A DNA stretch of 6,553 nucleotides. It comes from Gemmatimonadales bacterium UBA7889 (GTDB lineage Bacteria > Gemmatimonadota > Gemmatimonadetes > Longimicrobiales > Gaopeijiaceae). Location of the stretch: positions 1 through 6,553 of the forward strand of contig DLRL01000007.1 in the NCBI GenBank assembly GCA_002501085.1, in the 5' to 3' direction. The notes beneath the pieces are model-generated. The model saw only the letters and a list, made by a program, of their open reading frames with translations, was not told the DNA's origin and searched no databases. The translations under genes were made by a program, and so were the position numbers. Below are positions 1 through 6,043 of this stretch, in pieces. Every line of letters starts with the position of its first letter. Within the stretch, counting starts at the first letter, position 1.

Positions 1-7
1 AGCTTTT

Positions 8-523
8 GTGACCATGCTCAGGCTTGATCTTGCTCGCCTGCACCGAGAAGGATCTGTTGAATTAGATGCTCGGTTACCAGCTACTTCCGCTTTTTGGGAA
101 GAAAGTGGTGTTAAGTGGGACCGTCCGGTTGAAGTAAAACTCACCGCTTCTCTAGCGGGTTCCAGAGAGATTGTAATTAGGGGTCACCTCAACGGAAGGC
201 TCAAACAGGAATGCAAGCGTTGTCTTGAGCCAGTGGTGAGTGCGATGGAACACGAACTCACACTGGTGTTTGTTTCCGCTGACGAAGAGGGTGCGGAAGA
301 GGATGAAGGGGTTCACCTTTATGGACAAGGCACTGAGATTGATTTGAGCAATGCAGTTCATGAAGAGGTTGTTTTTGCGGTAGATCCATATGTGATTTGT
401 AGGTCTGACTGTGAGGGCCTTTGCTCTCACTGTGGGATTAACAAAAACAAGCAGAAGTGCGATTGTACTGAGGATCACACTGATCCCCGGTGGCAGGCAC
501 TGAGGGTTCTCAAAGAAAAGTGA
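8..523 (+). CDS. yceD: YceD/DUF177 family protein, large-rRNA accumulation factor
   Basis: DUF177 (YceD) proteins are small cytoplasmic proteins, usually encoded just upstream of rpmF, and have been linked to 23S rRNA accumulation; the mechanism is not settled. The 171-residue reading has the family layout: an N-terminal MLRLDL segment, a CxxC motif (Cys69, Cys72) in the phrase ECKRCLEP, an acidic linker near residues 90-100, and a C-terminal cysteine cluster (Cys131, 135, 139, 142, 151, 153) followed by the family-typical ending DPRWQALRVLKEK. The cysteines could bind a metal, which is inference. The start is uncertain. GTG at 8 is the first possible start in the window, but ATG at 14 gives the more typical MLRLDL beginning, and neither has a visible Shine-Dalgarno site. 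The frame is also open to the left edge, so a start outside the window cannot be excluded. It ends 9 nt before rpmF. Confidence 0.9.
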   Translation: MTMLRLDLARLHREGSVELDARLPATSAFWEESGVKWDRPVEVKLTASLAGSREIVIRGHLNGRLKQECKRCLEPVVSAMEHELTLVFVSADEEGAEEDEGVHLYGQGTEIDLSNAVHEEVVFAVDPYVICRSDCEGLCSHCGINKNKQKCDCTEDHTDPRWQALRVLKEK

Positions 524-532
524 GTAGGTCAT

Positions 533-721
533 ATGGCCGTTCCCAAGAAGCGGACGTCGAAACAGCGTAAACGGAAGCGCCGAACACACTTCAAGGCAGA
601 GCATGTGAGCGTTAACACCTGCCCGAAATGTGGAGATTTAAAGGTACCTCATAGAGTTTGCCCCAATTGCGGGGATTATAGAGGCGAATCAGTTCTCGAA
701 GTCGGCCTAGATCAGATTTGA
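533..721 (+). CDS. rpmF: 50S ribosomal protein L32 (bL32), zinc-ribbon form
   Basis: This is a structural protein of the large ribosomal subunit. The 62-residue product begins MAVPKKRTSKQRKRKRR, the standard L32 opening rich in Lys and Arg for rRNA contact. It then carries two CxxC knuckles (Cys30/Cys33 in CPKCG and Cys43/Cys46 in CPNCG), forming the zinc-ribbon version. In many bacteria a cysteine-free paralogue replaces this version under zinc limitation; no such copy is in the window. Length is normal (about 55-65 residues). The ATG lies 9 nt after the yceD stop, with only a modest purine-rich stretch (GTAGG at 524-528), so translation may be coupled to yceD. The gene pair and its place before plsX match the classic arrangement. 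A small inverted repeat spans its stop codon. Confidence 0.97.
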   Translation: MAVPKKRTSKQRKRKRRTHFKAEHVSVNTCPKCGDLKVPHRVCPNCGDYRGESVLEVGLDQI

Positions 722-728
722 TCTTGCC
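704..728 (+). other. Small inverted repeat spanning the rpmF stop codon
   Basis: AGATCA (709-714) and TGATCT (719-724) are perfect 6-nt complementary arms around a GATT loop. GGC (704-706) and GCC (726-728) can add three more pairs across a small internal loop. The rpmF stop codon (719-721) lies in the right arm. No T-run follows, so it is not a standard intrinsic terminator. It could mark an mRNA processing or stabilising site between the ribosomal-protein part and the lipid part of the message, or be chance. It ends 25 nt before the plsX start. Confidence 0.3.
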
Positions 729-753
729 ACCTGTACTGAGCTAGGTAATCCCC

Positions 754-1758
754 ATGCGCATCGTTCTTGATGCGATGGGCACGGATGACGCCCCCCGAAT
801 TGAGGTAACTGGGGCTATTGAAGCTCTGCGTGAGTACGAGTCCGATGTTGAACTGATACTTGTCGGCGATCGGGAGGTGATTGACGCAGAGTTGGCAAGA
901 CACGAAGTGGTGCCCAATCGCATTTCAGTTCATCACGCGCCTGACCGTGTTCAGGCGGATGATTCTCCTGCGTCAGTAATCCGTACGAAGCCCAATTCTT
1001 CGATTGTAGTGGGTCTTGAACTTCAGAGGAAACGAGACGCTGATGCGTTCGTGAGTGCTGGTTCTACCGGTGCTGTAATGGCCACTTCACTTTTCAAACT
1101 TAGACCTCTACCAGGGGTGGACCGTCCCGCAATAGGCACCTTACTACCAACAGCAGAAGAGCAGTGTCTGCTTGTTGATGCGGGAGCTAACATTGACTGT
1201 AAGCCCCAGCATCTGGTCCAGTTCGCACACCTTGGAAACATATACGCTCGGGAGATAATGGGGCGCCCTAAACCTCGGATTGCCCTGCTAAATATTGGGA
1301 AAGAACCGGGTAAGGGTGACGAACTGAGTGCGGCAGCCTATGAGGTGCTGAAGAATGAAGATAGTCTAAATTTTGTCGGGAATCTCGAAGGCCGGGATAT
1401 AATTGAGGGTATCTGTGATGTTGTCGTTTGTGATGGGTTTGTTGGCAACGTGTTATTGAAGTTCTACGAGTCAGTCGCTCAGTTCATTGTTGGTTTAATA
1501 AAAACAGAACTAGGTGCTTTGACTGAGAACGCTCTGGACTTCGATCATATATTCCGGATTCTGGATTATTCAGAGACTGGAGGCGCGCCACTTTTAGGTG
1601 TTGGGGGTGTTTCGGTCATTTGCCATGGTGGTTCATCATCAAAAGCTATTAGGAATGCTATCAGGGTAGCTGCTCAAGCAGTGCGTTCTGATATGGTGGT
1701 GCAAACTGCTAACCGTTTATCCAAGTCAATAAGTAATGCACCAGAAGAGGTCTCATGA
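754..1758 (+). CDS. plsX: Phosphate acyltransferase PlsX (acyl-ACP:phosphate transacylase)
   Basis: PlsX converts acyl-ACP and inorganic phosphate to acyl-phosphate, the acyl donor for PlsY in the first step of phosphatidic acid synthesis. It is a peripheral membrane enzyme. The 334-residue product has normal length and the family landmarks in order: MRIVLDAMGTDDAP at the N-terminus, SAGSTGAVMA (residues 101-110), GVDRPAIGTLLPT (121-133), VDAGAN (141-146), LLNIGKEPGKG (178-188), FVGNLEGRDI (207-216), CDGFVGNVLLKFYES (226-240) and GVGGVSVICHGGSSS (282-296). The first motif differs from the common MGGDHAP, and SAGSTGA replaces the more usual SAGNTGA; both look like lineage variants rather than damage. 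The ATG is preceded by a moderate GAGCTAGG site (738-745). The stop overlaps the fabH start by 4 nt (ATGA), which implies translational coupling. Confidence 0.97.
   Translation: MRIVLDAMGTDDAPRIEVTGAIEALREYESDVELILVGDREVIDAELARHEVVPNRISVHHAPDRVQADDSPASVIRTKPNSSIVVGLELQRKRDADAFVSAGSTGAVMATSLFKLRPLPGVDRPAIGTLLPTAEEQCLLVDAGANIDCKPQHLVQFAHLGNIYAREIMGRPKPRIALLNIGKEPGKGDELSAAAYEVLKNEDSLNFVGNLEGRDIIEGICDVVVCDGFVGNVLLKFYESVAQFIVGLIKTELGALTENALDFDHIFRILDYSETGGAPLLGVGGVSVICHGGSSSKAIRNAIRVAAQAVRSDMVVQTANRLSKSISNAPEEVS
1743..1750 (+). promoter_or_regulatory. Ribosome-binding site of fabH, inside plsX
   Basis: AGAAGAGG lies 4 nt upstream of the fabH ATG at 1755, within the last codons of plsX. It supports that start and shows that fabH can recruit ribosomes itself as well as through the ATGA overlap. 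Confidence 0.6.
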
Positions 1759-2750
1759 AGAAACCCAGTCCGCTGGTAGAAATCACTGGAACCGGTCGGT
1801 TTCTACCAGATGACATCGTAACAAACGATGATCTAGCGGAACACTTAGATACTTCAGACGAGTGGATTCAAACTCGTACAGGTATCCGGGAGCGGCGGAT
1901 AGCACCTCCTGATATGGGTGCAGCCTACATGGGTGCAGCTGCGGCTCGCAAAGCGATGGAGCAGGCTGGGGTTGAGCCGGGTGAAGTTGATGTCATCATT
2001 CTAGCGACAGCTACACCCGATCGCTGGCTTCCTTCAACAGCCTGTGACACCCAGGCTTTGCTTGGGTGCTCAAATGCAGTTGCCTTTGACGTGATTGCTG
2101 CCTGTACCGGGTTTATTTACGCAATGAGTGTCGCTGAATGCTACGTAGCAGCCGGTCGAGCTGAGGTGGCTCTAGTAATAGCGACTGAGAAAATGAGTTC
2201 GATTGTAGATTGGGAGGACCGTTCTACAAGTGTGCTATTCGGGGATGGCGCCGGCGCGGTGGTACTGCGACCGGCAAACGGATCTGCTAGAGGAATTCTC
2301 TCCTCCCATTTGGGTTCCAATGGAGATCTTGCTGACCTCTTATATCGTCCCGGTGGCGGGTCTGCTGTGCCGCTTAGCCAACAGGTTCTTGATGAGAAAA
2401 GCCACCTTATCCGGATGGAGGGCCGGGAGGTCTTCAAACATGCTGTTCGTTGCATGGCAGACTCGTGTCACGTAGCTCTGCAGAATGCAGGTCTCACGGT
2501 GGACGATGTACAGCTACTTATACCTCATCAAGCAAATATCAGAATTATCGCGGCCACGGCAAAATATGCGGGCTTGCCGATGGAAAAGGTATTTGTCAAC
2601 GTCAACAGGTATGGAAATATGAGCTCTGCAACGGTCCCTGTCGCACTTGATGAAGCTGACGAAGAGGGATTGATCACTCCTGGATCAAACGTACTCACAG
2701 TAGCCTTCGGATCTGGGCTGACTTGGGGAGCCATGGCACTGCGTTGGTAG
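1755..2750 (+). CDS. fabH: Beta-ketoacyl-ACP synthase III (FabH)
   Basis: FabH starts fatty-acid chains by condensing an acyl-CoA primer with malonyl-ACP to give a 3-ketoacyl-ACP, in the cytoplasm. The 331-residue protein has the thiolase fold and the full Cys-His-Asn triad: Cys117 in IAACTGF, His258 in IPHQAN, and Asn288 in NRYGNMSSA. The His-Asn spacing of 30 residues equals that of the E. coli enzyme (His244/Asn274). Other family marks are TSDEWIQTRTGIRERRIA (33-50), the LFGDGAGAVVL segment (161-171) and the C-terminal FGSGLTWGA (318-326). It is about 14 residues longer than the E. coli protein. Primer preference (acetyl-CoA or branched acyl-CoA) cannot be read with confidence from the sequence. 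It overlaps plsX by 4 nt and ends 10 nt before fabD. Confidence 0.97.
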   Translation: MKKPSPLVEITGTGRFLPDDIVTNDDLAEHLDTSDEWIQTRTGIRERRIAPPDMGAAYMGAAAARKAMEQAGVEPGEVDVIILATATPDRWLPSTACDTQALLGCSNAVAFDVIAACTGFIYAMSVAECYVAAGRAEVALVIATEKMSSIVDWEDRSTSVLFGDGAGAVVLRPANGSARGILSSHLGSNGDLADLLYRPGGGSAVPLSQQVLDEKSHLIRMEGREVFKHAVRCMADSCHVALQNAGLTVDDVQLLIPHQANIRIIAATAKYAGLPMEKVFVNVNRYGNMSSATVPVALDEADEEGLITPGSNVLTVAFGSGLTWGAMALRW

Positions 2751-2760
2751 CCAGATCTCT

Positions 2761-3678
2761 ATGTCTATTGCTTTAATCTTCCCTGGCCAGGGGTCACAGT
2801 ATGTTGGAATGGCTAAAGCCTTAGCCGAAGCGGAACCAATTGCTGCTGAAACACTTGCACTGGCAGATGAGGTTCTTGGATTCAGACTTTCAAAACTGAT
2901 GGCGGATGGACCAGAGGACGCGCTGACAGTTACAGAGAATGCACAACCGGCCATCCTTGCTCATTCAATTGCAGTTTTGCGCGTGATAGAAGAGCGTCTG
3001 GGTAGAGTCGCATTTTCTGCGGGTCACTCGCTTGGTGAGTTCAGTGCTCATGTGGCGGCCGGAACCTTCTCCTTTTCTGATGCTTTGAAGATAGTGCGCC
3101 TAAGGGGTGAGTTGATGCATGCATCCGGTACTCGGACACCAGGGACCATGGCAGCGATTCTTGGTCTTAGCGATAAAATGGTAGCTGATGTTTGTTCCCG
3201 TGTTACTACTGGAACGTGTGTCCCAGCTAACTTTAATTCGCGCGGTCAGGTTGTGGTAAGTGGAGATATTTCAGGAGTTGATGAAGGTATCATGTTGGCT
3301 CGCGAAGCTGGTGCTAAGAGGGCTTTGAAACTCAAGGTATCTGGAGCTTTCCACTCACCTCTGATGGAGTCGGCTGCGAAGGGGCTCGGTGACCGTTTGG
3401 ATAGCACTGAAATGCGAGATCCAGAATTTCCAGTGGTCTCAAATGTCACTGCAGACCTCGTTAATTCTGCCAAGGAAGCCCGTAGACTACTCATACAGCA
3501 GCTGACGTCGCCAGTACGTTGGAGAGACTCCATCACTACGATGCTCGACGCAGGGGTCGGGCATTTCGTCGAACTGGGTCCAGGTGGAGTTCTGTGTGGG
3601 TTAAATCGCAAAAATGCTAAGGGCATCCCTTGTCATACTGTGGGTGAGCCTAATGACGTGGAGGTATTCGATGAATGA
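2761..3678 (+). CDS. fabD: Malonyl-CoA:ACP transacylase (FabD)
   Basis: FabD moves the malonyl group from malonyl-CoA to the phosphopantetheine arm of ACP, supplying the extender for FabH and FabF. The 305-residue protein is of usual length (E. coli 309). It has the oxyanion motif FPGQGSQ (7-13), the nucleophile Ser90 in GHSLGE, Arg115 in RLRGELM that binds the malonyl carboxylate, the partner His198 in GAFHSPLM, and Gln247 in QQLTSPVRW. These match E. coli Gln11, Ser92, Arg117, His201 and Gln250. The C-terminal ELGPGGVLCGLNRK is also typical. The ATG sits 10 nt after the fabH stop, with no strong Shine-Dalgarno site, so re-initiation after fabH is likely. The last 8 nt overlap fabG, and its final codons carry the fabG ribosome site. 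Confidence 0.97.
   Translation: MSIALIFPGQGSQYVGMAKALAEAEPIAAETLALADEVLGFRLSKLMADGPEDALTVTENAQPAILAHSIAVLRVIEERLGRVAFSAGHSLGEFSAHVAAGTFSFSDALKIVRLRGELMHASGTRTPGTMAAILGLSDKMVADVCSRVTTGTCVPANFNSRGQVVVSGDISGVDEGIMLAREAGAKRALKLKVSGAFHSPLMESAAKGLGDRLDSTEMRDPEFPVVSNVTADLVNSAKEARRLLIQQLTSPVRWRDSITTMLDAGVGHFVELGPGGVLCGLNRKNAKGIPCHTVGEPNDVEVFDE
3660..3664 (+). promoter_or_regulatory. Ribosome-binding site of fabG, inside fabD
   Basis: GGAGG lies 6 nt upstream of the ATG at 3671, within the last codons of fabD. This decides the fabG start. The in-frame ATG at 3614 would add 19 residues (MLRASLVILWVSLMTWRYS) that look unlike any FabG N-terminus. Confidence 0.8.
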
Positions 3679-4429
3679 AGTGTTAAGTGGACCAGATCTG
3701 AAAGGGAAGATTGCTCTGGTTACAGGAGGTTCTAGAGGTATCGGGCGCGCGATCTCAGAAGCATTCGCGTACGCAGGGGTCCGCGTCGCAATTATGGACT
3801 TGGATGGTGAGGGTGCCAGAGCGGCTGCTGGTTCGCTTCCAGGTGAAGGTCACTCAGGGCACCAGGGTAATGTCGCAGACCGAGAGAGTGCTACCGGAAT
3901 AGTCAAGAAAGTGCAGGAAAATCTGGGGACCATCGATATTCTCGTTAACAATGCTGGGATTACCAGAGATAACCTCTTGTTACGTATGAAGGATGAAGAG
4001 TTCGATGATGTTATAGAGGTCAACCTAAAGGGAGCCTTTAATCTGACCCGTGCGGTTGGCAGGGGAATGCTCAAGCAGAGGAGCGGAGTAATCCTCAACA
4101 TCGCCTCAGTGGTTGGGTTGATGGGTAATGCAGGTCAAGCTAACTACGCAGCTTCCAAGGCAGGGGTGATAGGGTTTACGAAGAGTGTTGCAAGGGAATT
4201 GGCACCACGCGGGGTGCGCTGTAACGCAATTGCTCCAGGATTTATCCGTACCGACATGACTGATGCGCTTACAGAAGATCAGATTGGGGCGCTCCAGAGC
4301 CAGATTCCGCTGGCAAGATTGGGAGAGCCTAATGATATCGCAGGTGTCGCACTGTTTCTCGTGAGCCCCGCAGCTTGCTACATTACTGGCCAAGTTTTAG
4401 CGGTCGATGGCGGTATGGTTATGGGATAG
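3671..4429 (+). CDS. fabG: 3-oxoacyl-ACP reductase FabG
   Basis: FabG reduces 3-ketoacyl-ACP to (R)-3-hydroxyacyl-ACP, the second step of each elongation cycle. The 252-residue short-chain dehydrogenase has the cofactor-binding motif TGGSRGIG (18-25), NNAG (93-96), Asn118, and the catalytic Ser146, Tyr159 and Lys163 in the YxxxK pattern. PGFIRTDMT (189-197) and the C-terminal ITGQVLAVDGGMVMG are typical of FabG. Asp43 (in AIMDLD), at the end of the second beta strand, is a residue that in this superfamily usually favours NAD(H) over NADP(H), whereas E. coli FabG uses NADPH; this is a prediction only. The start at 3671 is chosen from the GGAGG site and the family N-terminus (KGKIALVTGG). It overlaps fabD by 8 nt. 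SDR members are diverse, but the setting between fabD and acpP makes FabG secure. Confidence 0.96.
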   Translation: MNEVLSGPDLKGKIALVTGGSRGIGRAISEAFAYAGVRVAIMDLDGEGARAAAGSLPGEGHSGHQGNVADRESATGIVKKVQENLGTIDILVNNAGITRDNLLLRMKDEEFDDVIEVNLKGAFNLTRAVGRGMLKQRSGVILNIASVVGLMGNAGQANYAASKAGVIGFTKSVARELAPRGVRCNAIAPGFIRTDMTDALTEDQIGALQSQIPLARLGEPNDIAGVALFLVSPAACYITGQVLAVDGGMVMG

Positions 4430-4442
4430 GGCATTGGGCCCT
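4428..4442 (+). other. Small hairpin at the end of fabG
   Basis: AGGGC (4428-4432) and GCCCT (4438-4442) form a GC-rich 5-bp stem around a 5-nt loop, beginning inside the fabG stop codon. It is followed by TTCTTCCT, a weak pyrimidine tract. It may act as a leaky attenuator or as a 3' end that separates fabG and acpP transcripts. The stem is short for a strong terminator, and acpP continues 31 nt further on the same strand. Confidence 0.35.
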
Positions 4443-4464
4443 TTCTTCCTGTAGATGAATAAAC

Positions 4465-4469
4465 GGAGG
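4465..4469 (+). promoter_or_regulatory. Strong ribosome-binding site of acpP
   Basis: GGAGG lies 4 nt upstream of the acpP ATG at 4474, among the best Shine-Dalgarno matches in the window. This suits the high abundance usual for acyl carrier protein. Confidence 0.75.
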
Positions 4470-4473
4470 CTAC

Positions 4474-4716
4474 ATGAGCGAGTCGATCGAGGCACGAGTG
4501 CGTGAGATCATCATTAACGAGCTAGGGGTAGAGCCAGAGAAGGTCACTGATGATGCTTCGTTCGTTGAGGATCTTGGCGCTGATTCCCTCGACACGGTTG
4601 AGCTTGTCATGGCGTTCGAAGAAGAATTCGAGCTGGACATCCCTGACGAGGACGCCGAGAAAATGAAAACTGTGGGTGACGCGGTAAGATATCTAAACAA
4701 GCAGAGTGAGAGCTGA
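4474..4716 (+). CDS. acpP: Acyl carrier protein (AcpP)
   Basis: AcpP is the small acidic carrier that holds growing acyl chains on a 4'-phosphopantetheine arm and delivers them to FabD, FabH, FabG, FabF and PlsX. The 80-residue product has the attachment site Ser38 in GADSLDTVELVMAFEEEF, the standard signature; the helix after the serine is the usual docking surface for partner enzymes. Length and strong acidity are normal. The holo-ACP synthase that adds the arm is not in the window. The gene has a strong GGAGG site and a 44-nt upstream gap, the longest gap between the fab genes, which leaves room for separate control of its level. I could not find a convincing promoter there. Confidence 0.98.
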   Translation: MSESIEARVREIIINELGVEPEKVTDDASFVEDLGADSLDTVELVMAFEEEFELDIPDEDAEKMKTVGDAVRYLNKQSES

Positions 4717-4729
4717 GGCCGTAGAACCA

Positions 4730-4739
4730 CTTACGTAAG
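4730..4739 (+). repeat. 10-bp perfect palindrome abutting the fabF start
   Basis: CTTACGTAAG is a perfect 10-bp palindrome that ends on the base just before the fabF ATG at 4740. It has no loop, so it would be a DNA site or chance rather than an RNA hairpin. It takes the place where a Shine-Dalgarno sequence would be expected. Confidence 0.3.
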
Positions 4740-6011
4740 ATGCTGAACACGAATAGGAAAGAAGGGAGTCCGCGTCGCGTAGTAATCACTGGCGCTGGCT
4801 TAGTTTCACCTGTAGGTAATGATGTGGAATCCTGCTGGGCGAGCATGCTAGCAGGCAGAAGTGGCGGTGGACCTGTCACACTATTCGATGCTACCGATGA
4901 CTTTGCCTCGCGTATCGCATGTGAAGTTAAGGGGTTCGACCCTCTCGAATACCTTGAGCGGAGGGAGGTTAAGCGTCACGATCGCGTGTCACAGTTCTCT
5001 GTCGCTGCATCTGCACAGGCACTTGCGTCTGCAGGGCTGAACGGACCTCCTGACGGTGTAGAACCGACTCGCTTCGGTGTCATCTTCGGCAGTGGTATCG
5101 GAGGGATATCCACGTTTGAAGAGCAACATAGGAAGCTGATTGAACAGGGTCCTAAGAGAGTCAGCCCATTCTTCATACCCATGTTCATTCCGGATATCTC
5201 AGCAGGCTATATATCCATGCGTTGGAATCTTCAGGGCCCCAACTATGCTACCGTTTCAGCGTGCGCATCGTCGGCGCATGCGATTGGGGATGCCATGCGA
5301 CATATCCAGTATGGTGATGCGGATATGATGATTGCGGGTGGAGGTGAAGCAACAATAACCCCTATGACATATGCCGGGTTTTCCTCCATGAAAGCCTTGT
5401 CAACTAGAAATGAAGATCCTGGAGGTGCTAGCCGTCCATTCTCGGCAGAGCGGGATGGCTTTGTGATGGGGGAGGGTGCGGGTGCCCTCGTGTTGGAGGC
5501 GCTTGAATGCGCAGAGGCTCGGGGTGCAGAGATTATGGCAGAACTCGTTGGCTATGGACTCTCAGCTGATGCCTACCACATAACCGCGCCGCCGCCTGAC
5601 GGTTACGGAGCTCAGTACGCTATGCAGATGGCCTTAGACAAGGCCGGCGCCACCCCTGACGATGTCGACTACGTTAACGCTCATGGCACCTCGACGATGG
5701 CTGATGCTATAGAGACAGCCGCAATCAAAGCAGTACTAGGGGAGCGGGCATATGAGGTTGTCGTCGGATCCACCAAATCGATGACTGGCCATCTGCTCGG
5801 AGCTACGGGTGCCCTTGAAACGATTGTCTCAACCTTAGTCTGTAGGACCGGAAAAATTCCTCCGACCATCAATTTCCAGGCATCTGATCCAGAGTGCGAC
5901 CTTGAGTACGCGCATGGCGGGCTAATTGAGCGCCCGATTCGACTTGCGCTCTCCAATTCGTTCGGTTTCGGAGGACACAATGTTTGTCTCGCGATCCGGA
6001 GGTGGGACTGA
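4740..6011 (+). CDS. fabF: Beta-ketoacyl-ACP synthase II (FabF)
   Basis: FabF condenses acyl-ACP with malonyl-ACP in the elongation rounds of fatty-acid synthesis. The 423-residue protein has the thiolase fold and the Cys-His-His triad: Cys175 in VSACASSAHA, His315 in NAHGTST and His351 in GSTKSMTGHLLGATGA, with the conserved Lys346. These sit 11-12 residues later than in E. coli FabF (Cys163, His303, Lys335, His340), because of a slightly longer N-terminus. RPFSAERDGFVMGEGAGALV (232-251) and SNSFGFGGHN (405-414) are typical. No other ATG, GTG or TTG occurs in frame before the conserved RRVVITGAG, so the start at 4740 is the only reasonable one, although it lacks a Shine-Dalgarno site. FabB is an alternative label, but the position after acpP and the sequence favour FabF. 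It lies 23 nt after acpP. Confidence 0.97.
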   Translation: MLNTNRKEGSPRRVVITGAGLVSPVGNDVESCWASMLAGRSGGGPVTLFDATDDFASRIACEVKGFDPLEYLERREVKRHDRVSQFSVAASAQALASAGLNGPPDGVEPTRFGVIFGSGIGGISTFEEQHRKLIEQGPKRVSPFFIPMFIPDISAGYISMRWNLQGPNYATVSACASSAHAIGDAMRHIQYGDADMMIAGGGEATITPMTYAGFSSMKALSTRNEDPGGASRPFSAERDGFVMGEGAGALVLEALECAEARGAEIMAELVGYGLSADAYHITAPPPDGYGAQYAMQMALDKAGATPDDVDYVNAHGTSTMADAIETAAIKAVLGERAYEVVVGSTKSMTGHLLGATGALETIVSTLVCRTGKIPPTINFQASDPECDLEYAHGGLIERPIRLALSNSFGFGGHNVCLAIRRWD

Positions 6012-6032
6012 TTGACGGTTGTGGCTTATTAC

Positions 6033-6036
6033 GGAG
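6033..6036 (+). promoter_or_regulatory. Shine-Dalgarno-like site upstream of the ispF leader mini-ORF
   Basis: GGAG, within ACGGAG (6031-6036), is the best ribosome-site match between fabF and ispF. It lies 30 nt from the ispF ATG, too far to serve it directly, but 7 nt from a TTG codon at 6044 that opens an 8-codon frame. Confidence 0.4.
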
Positions 6037-6043
6037 ACTAGCA

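Noticed and set aside
152..604. Long open frame on the minus strand opposite yceD and rpmF
   Set aside because: It lies antisense to two clearly recognised genes and its product has no recognisable motif; the same applies to the other antisense frames opposite the fab genes and ispF.
724..749. Promoter-like TTGCCA (724-729) with GGTAAT (744-749) before plsX
   Set aside because: The 14-nt spacer is too short for a standard promoter, and the -10 match is weak.
727..750. TAGGTAAT upstream of plsX as a half-site of a FapR-type lipid regulator
   Set aside because: No matching second half-site is present in inverted orientation, and the known FapR site is a longer inverted repeat.
3614..3670. Upstream in-frame ATG for fabG that would add 19 residues
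   Set aside because: The added segment is unlike FabG N-termini and overlaps fabD deeply; the GGAGG site at 3660-3664 supports ATG 3671.
2751..3700. CCAGATCT occurring near both the fabH-fabD junction (2751-2758) and the fabG start (3692-3699)
   Set aside because: The second copy lies inside fabG coding sequence, and the two sit differently relative to the starts; two copies of an 8-mer are weak evidence for an operator.
4455..4505. 16-codon frame ATG 4455 to TGA 4503-4505 overlapping the acpP start
   Set aside because: It has no ribosome site upstream, and its frame covers the acpP Shine-Dalgarno and start region; it looks like chance.
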